The translations under genes and the position numbers were made by a program. The notes below the pieces were generated by a model, which ran no database searches, was not told the DNA's origin, and saw only the letters and a list, made by a program, of their open reading frames with translations. This document shows positions 7,191-11,495 of a DNA stretch of 11,495 nucleotides, in pieces (the first letter of the stretch is position 1; each line of letters opens with the position of its first letter). This DNA comes from Promethearchaeota archaeon (lineage in GTDB: Archaea; Asgardarchaeota; Lokiarchaeia; Sigynarchaeales; SOKP01), in contig WJKD01000350.1 in the NCBI GenBank assembly GCA_014729315.1, forward strand, positions 1 through 11,495. The letters are read 5' to 3'.

Positions 7191-7895
7191 ATGAATTTAG
7201 ATTTCTATATAAATCTATCATTGTATTTATTTGCCGAAGTTATTATTTTCTTGTCAATAATAGTAATTATTGCATCTTATTTCAACAAAATTTATTTGTT
7301 CCAGAAATTAAAATTCTCAGAGCGGAGTTCAGCATTATGGGACATTAAAAACAAAGCTATAGATAAATGCTCTCATTTTGAAAGGTTGTTAGTTGGGATT
7401 GGCAGCTTTGAAGTTGGAATAATGGGTTATGTAGCGAGTGTCGTTTTTTTTAAAGATACGAAAATAGAGAATGCAAATACTTTTTATATACTTATAATTT
7501 TGCTTCTTTATGTAACAACAGTGGCATATTTACATACCTGGAAAATATACATTGCCTATTCATCATATTGTGTGCGTTTGGAAATTTTAAGTGAGAAACA
7601 TGAATTAAGATTAATTAGCGAAGTCTTTTATTCTGCGCAAAATCCACCAGTGTCAAAGTGGATTAAACCAGTAGTCTCTTGTGCAAATAGCATCCAACTT
7701 ATAGTGTTTTTTCCCGTTTTAGTCCTTATTGCTGCTGTTGTTGGTTTTGGATTAAAGTTTGGTCTCCCGGGGAAAATTATTCTTGCCATAGTAATTATAA
7801 TTATTGGATTTTCTGTAATATACACAGCACCATCAATAATTGAATTTTTTAAGCTAGTAAAATTTGCATGTAATCCCCCAAAATCTCATAAGTAG
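7191..7895 (+). CDS. Five-helix membrane protein of unknown function
   Basis: This 234-aa protein starts at ATG 7191, with a modest AAAAGG (7176-7181) upstream. Likely membrane helices lie at about residues 9-30, 66-87 (weaker), 98-120, 167-188 and 195-214, and together cover most of the chain. The hydrophilic loop at ~36-63 ('KLKFSERSSALWDIKNKAID') and a loop at ~129-160 are the main soluble parts. I see no transporter signature, ATPase motif or CAAX-protease motif (EExxxR). The gene ends 23 bases before the ATG of the secreted peptidase gene and is preceded by the small peptide gene, so co-transcription is likely. A role in handling or anchoring its neighbours is only an inference from position. 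Confidence 0.65.
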   Translation: MNLDFYINLSLYLFAEVIIFLSIIVIIASYFNKIYLFQKLKFSERSSALWDIKNKAIDKCSHFERLLVGIGSFEVGIMGYVASVVFFKDTKIENANTFYILIILLLYVTTVAYLHTWKIYIAYSSYCVRLEILSEKHELRLISEVFYSAQNPPVSKWIKPVVSCANSIQLIVFFPVLVLIAAVVGFGLKFGLPGKIILAIVIIIIGFSVIYTAPSIIEFFKLVKFACNPPKSHK

Positions 7896-7905
7896 ATTTA
7901 AGGAT

Positions 7906-7911
7906 AGGAGG
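7906..7911 (+). promoter_or_regulatory. Ribosome binding site of the peptidase gene
   Basis: AGGAGG lies 7 bases before ATG 7919, within the 23-base gap after the membrane protein gene. It supports this start and translation from a shared transcript. Confidence 0.8.
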
Positions 7912-7918
7912 AGAAGTC

Positions 7919-10900
7919 ATGAAATCAAATAGTTTAGATTTGCGGAATTGTTTTATAATTTCGTGTCTTGTTTTTACATTAATTCCTTTGACAATAATTG
8001 GAATTGGAGATTCGAAAGCGCAAAATACAAGAACATACATCCCTGGAGATATTTACTTATTAAGTGAATCCATTCCCAAAATAGATGGTGAAAATACAGG
8101 ACCGGGGATTTTACACTTTCATGTTCTAGGCAATGCAAATGGAATACCTGTCATTGGATTTAAAACTCTGTTACAACTTCCATGGAGACCCGGCGCATCA
8201 TTTTCATATGATGCATATAGAGATATGTTAATTGTTATAATGGCAGGAAGGATCTATGGTGTCGAGTCCTCGGGGAACTACAATATTATAGCACACCCTT
8301 TATATCTTCCATATTGTATAGCTGCACGAGGCGATGGTATAATTTACGTTTACAACAAAGGTACAGGATTCCAATATGTGGATGCAATGGGAAACGTTTA
8401 TGATCTTTCTGGTGCTGATAGACTATTGGGCGAGAACTTAAAAGAAATGTTCTATCATGCAGAGACTAACTCATTATTTTTGGGGAGAACAATATACGAT
8501 CCTGAAAAATTTGGAAATGAACGGTATACAGCTATTATTAAGATGCCGCTAGATGACAGCGGTACAAGAGTGGAAAGCAAAATCGATTCAATTATGATTA
8601 GTGTTTCAAAGGAAAATGAAGGACCAACTGGATTAAGTTATGGTCCTATAATCCACGATCTTTTGTCTCCTCTTGGTAAACGTTCGTTATTTGTTGCGGT
8701 TGATACAAATTCAGGAGATTTAGAGCCACATTTACTCAAATTTGATCCATATCAAATGATTTCTTTTGAACCATTTAGTTTGATTAGTTCCCCCACTATT
8801 ACTGGCATATATAGCCGTATTTGTAAAGGCGCTATTGTGCTTGATGCACATAGAAATGGATTATATTTTTATATGGAGGGGTCGGTCGGAAATGGTATTC
8901 ATTTAGCAGATACTGAAATTAGGGGGGCAACAAAATTTCTAGAAATAGATTTTGGCATCACAAACGACAAACAAATTATTATTAGTAGTCCATCTAAAGA
9001 CGAAGTTCTAATTAGTGGGGAATATTATGAAATTAAATGGTTGAGCACTGGCGTAGACTCTGTTAACCTTTATTACAGTACAGACGGTGGTATTAATTAC
9101 AAGCAAATTTCTATTAATCTACCAGACACAAATAGTTATAAATGGTACGTGCCTGATGAACTCTCTACGCGATGCAGAATTAAAATAGAATATACTCGTA
9201 ATCCAAGCATTTATGATGAAAGTGAATTATTTCGAATGAAAGGATACATACTAACTCGAGTCAATTCTGATTCTTTATACGAGGCATTTAATCCAATAAT
9301 TGATGGATGGAGTTTTAAAAATTCTAAAAAAAATATGTGGCCTGGAGAATGGTGGGGTCAATTTAGTTACGAATATGGTATAGACCCACACACCCTGCAA
9401 AGATATCCTATTGAATTTATGTTGATTTCTGCAAAACCATCAGACTTTCCTGATTGGCCTTTATTCGTTCAATCCTTCGGCGTCGAACAGACATATTACC
9501 AAGATGGACTGGCGGGGCTTATACATAGTCCAACTGCTTTGTTAGGGTGGGCGAGCATTAAAGATGAATGGGGTGGGTCTTGCTTAGGATTTGCTGTTTC
9601 TAGCTTACAGGTTTTCGATTTTCCAGAAGATTTTATAAATACGTTCCCAGAGGTAGGTAACATAGAAATTTTATCTTTATTGCCATTAAATAATTCTATT
9701 AGAAAAGTAATTAATCAACTCTGGGTATACCAGTTCGGAGAAATTCAAAAAGAGCACATAATTCAATCTTATATTAAGAGACCGAAAAATACATTGGAAG
9801 ATATCAAACAAATGTTACTTAGTGAGCACAGAAATGATAGATATTTAGGTTTTTATAATAATCATGGGAGTGGAGCACATGCTGTAGTTCCTTATAAGGT
9901 GGAGAGGCATTATCTTTATTCAGATTGGGAATGGATTTATATTTATGACAACAATTTCCCCGGGGATAGCACAAAGCGAATATTAATTGATACGTATAAT
10001 AATTCTTGGTATTATGATGATATGCCCGGCTGGGGAGGAAATCATGGATTTTTTCTTTCGGATCCCGTAAGCAACTATCTTAACCATCCTATTTTTTCCG
10101 AAATAGTTACTTCACAAGATCGGCGGTCTGCTAGCAGCAAAATTGTCACATTTTATAATTCAAAGAATGCTTTTATAACTATTACAGACCCTGATAGTAA
10201 TACAATAGGATATTCCGATAGTCTATGTTTCAACCATATTCAAAATGCGATTCCATTAATTCCGATTACCGGCAATTTTCACCCTCCGATAGGCTATCAT
10301 GTTCCAAAGAATAGATATTCAGTAATCATGAAATCCTTTACCGATTCAACTACTTATTTTTCGGCTTTTAATGATTCAATTGTTTACAGTTATAATCGTT
10401 CGGATGCATACTTTTCACAAACCGATAATCTATATTGCGGTGAAGGTTTTAGTGTTTTTTCAAAGGATAATCAAAAAAAGAGTATTAGTCTTAAGGCAAT
10501 TATTAAAGAAGATAGCGAAAAAGTATTTGATATATTAAATGCTGAATTAATTCAAAATGATTCTATACATTTTGAGGTCTCAAGTCATGAAAATTTAAAA
10601 GTAGTTTATTTTGGAGCCGCCAAAGCATACGATCTCAGGATAAAGCTGGTAGCATCAAGTGCTGATCTCCTATTTGAACATAGTGCAATACCTGTTAAAT
10701 CAAATGAAACACATTATATTTGTCCGGTTTGGGAAAATTTGGAAGATCAACCAGTTAAAATATTAATTGATATTGGCAATGATGACACTTTTGATGATTC
10801 GCTTTTCGTGGAAAACCAATTGACTTTTATTAAAAATAAAGATTATAAACATATTCCTTCAAAATATGATTTGTTACAAAATTATCCTAATCCTTTTAAT

Positions 10901-11122
10901 TCCACCACAAAAATTGAATTCGTACTTGGTCGTGAAGAGATTGTAGTTCTAAGGGTTTATAATACATTGGGTGAAGAAGTTGAGACTTTAATTCATGGTA
11001 AGTATCCAGCAGGTAATCATGAGATAACTTGGAATGCAGATCATTTTCCAAGTGGAGTTTATTTTTATGTGTTAAGGACGAAAGAGTATACACAAACAAG
11101 AAAAATGATTTTGATGAGATAG
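7919..11122 (+). CDS. T9SS-exported protein with papain-like cysteine peptidase domain
   Basis: This 1067-aa protein has a signal peptide cleaved probably after 'DSKA' (residue 34). Residues ~38-345 are strand-rich and propeller-like. Residues ~351-440 ('IIISSPSKDEVLISGEYYEIKW', then 'YYSTDGG' and 'YKWYVP') resemble the Ig-like Kre9/KNH domain. Residues ~535-700 resemble a clan CA cysteine peptidase: 'WGGSCLGFAVSSL' with Cys555 at the start of a helix, 'GSGAHAVVPYKVE' with His654, and 'IYIYDNNFPG' with Asp677 (or Asn678) as the third residue. The usual oxyanion Gln before the Cys is not seen; Asp549 or Glu550 stands there. Residues ~700-980 are strand-rich and unassigned. Residues ~982-1067 are the T9SS sorting domain ('QNYPNPFN' to 'RKMILMR'). 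I infer a surface or released peptidase. The fold call rests on motif order, so an inactive or structural domain remains possible. Confidence 0.8.
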   Translation: MKSNSLDLRNCFIISCLVFTLIPLTIIGIGDSKAQNTRTYIPGDIYLLSESIPKIDGENTGPGILHFHVLGNANGIPVIGFKTLLQLPWRPGASFSYDAYRDMLIVIMAGRIYGVESSGNYNIIAHPLYLPYCIAARGDGIIYVYNKGTGFQYVDAMGNVYDLSGADRLLGENLKEMFYHAETNSLFLGRTIYDPEKFGNERYTAIIKMPLDDSGTRVESKIDSIMISVSKENEGPTGLSYGPIIHDLLSPLGKRSLFVAVDTNSGDLEPHLLKFDPYQMISFEPFSLISSPTITGIYSRICKGAIVLDAHRNGLYFYMEGSVGNGIHLADTEIRGATKFLEIDFGITNDKQIIISSPSKDEVLISGEYYEIKWLSTGVDSVNLYYSTDGGINYKQISINLPDTNSYKWYVPDELSTRCRIKIEYTRNPSIYDESELFRMKGYILTRVNSDSLYEAFNPIIDGWSFKNSKKNMWPGEWWGQFSYEYGIDPHTLQRYPIEFMLISAKPSDFPDWPLFVQSFGVEQTYYQDGLAGLIHSPTALLGWASIKDEWGGSCLGFAVSSLQVFDFPEDFINTFPEVGNIEILSLLPLNNSIRKVINQLWVYQFGEIQKEHIIQSYIKRPKNTLEDIKQMLLSEHRNDRYLGFYNNHGSGAHAVVPYKVERHYLYSDWEWIYIYDNNFPGDSTKRILIDTYNNSWYYDDMPGWGGNHGFFLSDPVSNYLNHPIFSEIVTSQDRRSASSKIVTFYNSKNAFITITDPDSNTIGYSDSLCFNHIQNAIPLIPITGNFHPPIGYHVPKNRYSVIMKSFTDSTTYFSAFNDSIVYSYNRSDAYFSQTDNLYCGEGFSVFSKDNQKKSISLKAIIKEDSEKVFDILNAELIQNDSIHFEVSSHENLKVVYFGAAKAYDLRIKLVASSADLLFEHSAIPVKSNETHYICPVWENLEDQPVKILIDIGNDDTFDDSLFVENQLTFIKNKDYKHIPSKYDLLQNYPNPFNSTTKIEFVLGREEIVVLRVYNTLGEEVETLIHGKYPAGNHEITWNADHFPSGVYFYVLRTKEYTQTRKMILMR

Positions 11123-11197
11123 TATCAAATGATCTGGCAGAATATTAGAAACTATGTTTTGAAATCAGTTAGATAGAACAAAAATTTCTTAACTGGA

Positions 11198-11221
11198 GGG
11201 GGTGAACATAGGTTCGCCCCC
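11198..11221. terminator. G/C-rich palindrome, probable terminator of the peptidase gene
   Basis: GGGGGTGAAC (11198-11207) pairs with GTTCGCCCCC (11212-11221) with one G-U pair around the loop ATAG, followed by AGAAAATTTT. It lies 75 bases after the 11122 stop. The U-tract is short, so termination is plausible but not certain. The sequence resembles the dispersed GGGGCGAAC...GTTCGCCCC palindromes I recall from many environmental bacterial genomes, so it may be a repeat copy rather than a dedicated terminator. Confidence 0.6.
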
Positions 11222-11250
11222 CAGAAAATTTTCGATATACGCTAATTTTC

Positions 11251-11334
11251 AGAATCAGATATACCATTTATCCTTTTAAGCAGAAAAACCCCTCACAGCT
11301 CAAATATGAGCCTCTCAGAGGGGTCTATTTTGTG
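11251..11334. repeat. Dispersed hairpin repeat, copy 2 (bidirectional terminator)
   Basis: This is the second copy of the 1606-1696 element, with five mismatches in 84 bases and the same orientation. The hairpin runs from CCCCTC (11289-11294) to GAGGGG (11318-11323), with the inner GCTCA/TGAGC stem. TCTATTTT follows on the plus strand and, read on the minus strand, GAGGGG is followed by TTTTT. It lies between converging genes and could stop transcription from both. Confidence 0.85.
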
Positions 11335-11345
11335 AGGCAGGGATT

Positions 11346-11495
11346 TTATTCGTTCTCGATTGCAGATTTGTAGCCCAGAACCTGTTTCAGCTCCTCTTTG
11401 TTGAAATGTTCCGGTTGGGTCTTATCCGGCAAATAGGGAACGGCTTTAATGAATGCATGGTGAATTAATCGTTTGTGGATCTTTTTGGTGGCTTC
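11346..11495 (-). CDS. C-terminal end of a minus-strand protein, partial
   Basis: Reading the minus strand from the window edge gives 49 residues without interruption, ending in TAA (11346-11348). The sequence begins 'EATKKIHKRLIHHAFIKA', continues 'VPYLPDKTQPEHF' and ends 'LGYKSAIENE'. The composition is normal and soluble, and G+C is visibly higher than in most of the window, as expected for a core gene. It is cut by the window at its 5' side and followed by the bidirectional hairpin at 11284-11331. I do not recognise the family. Confidence 0.6.
   Translation of the reverse strand, partial: EATKKIHKRLIHHAFIKAVPYLPDKTQPEHFNKEELKQVLGYKSAIENE

Noticed and set aside
7849..8040. 63-codon minus-strand open frame spanning the gap before the peptidase gene
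   Set aside because: It lies over the 3' end of one well-supported gene and the signal peptide of the next, with no start signal of its own.
10896..11099. 67-codon minus-strand open frame
   Set aside because: It is antisense to the conserved T9SS sorting domain, which explains the open frame.
1..11495. CRISPR array, tRNA, rRNA, transposase or integrase
   Set aside because: No regularly spaced repeats, no cloverleaf-like sequence with a TTCGA-type T-loop, and no recombinase motif were seen on either strand.

Overview
The window is AT-rich (roughly 30-45% G+C by eye) and looks like an accessory region of a free-living member of the FCB superphylum. Two large secreted proteins end in a type IX secretion system (T9SS) type A sorting domain of the 'QNYPNPFNP... 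PAGNH... SGVY/IY... KKMIL.R' kind. That style is typical of Calditrichota, Ignavibacteria, KSB1, Marinimicrobia and related lineages. Strong Shine-Dalgarno sequences precede several genes (a near-perfect anti-SD match at 358-368, AAGGAGG at 4073, AGGAGG at 7906). Classical Bacteroidota mostly lack these, so a Calditrichota/KSB1/Ignavibacteria-like host is the better guess. I cannot name the species.

Layout. 1-372 is an AT-rich intergenic stretch with a good sigma70-like promoter and a structured leader. It feeds a 316-aa protein (373-1323) with two membrane helices and a soluble domain resembling a phospholipase D (PLD) fold without HKD catalytic motifs. A strong bidirectional terminator follows (1394-1440). 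A second hairpin, part of an ~85-bp repeat found again at the right end of the window, sits only 35 bp before a gene for a six-helix membrane protein with a C-terminal winged-helix-like domain (1729-2907). Next come a short anchored or lipoprotein-like protein of unknown function (3204-3833) and the first large T9SS cargo (4085-6640): beta-propeller, two Ig-like domains, two tandem carbohydrate-binding-like modules and the sorting tail.

The right-hand part (6882-11122) holds three same-strand genes. They are a 69-aa exported or anchored peptide with a Gly-rich tail, a five-helix membrane protein, and a 1067-aa T9SS cargo with an embedded papain-like (clan CA) cysteine peptidase (Cys555, His654, Asp677 by eye). 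The membrane protein and the peptidase are only 23 bp apart and are probably co-transcribed. The peptide may belong to the same unit. I do not recognise this arrangement as a described system, and it is the most interesting part of the window.

At the right edge, hairpins separate the accessory genes from the 3' end of a minus-strand gene with higher G+C. No rRNA, tRNA, CRISPR array, transposase or integrase was seen. The ~85-bp repeats in direct orientation, 9.6 kb apart, enclose almost all the unusual genes, but look more like a dispersed bidirectional terminator family than proven att sites.
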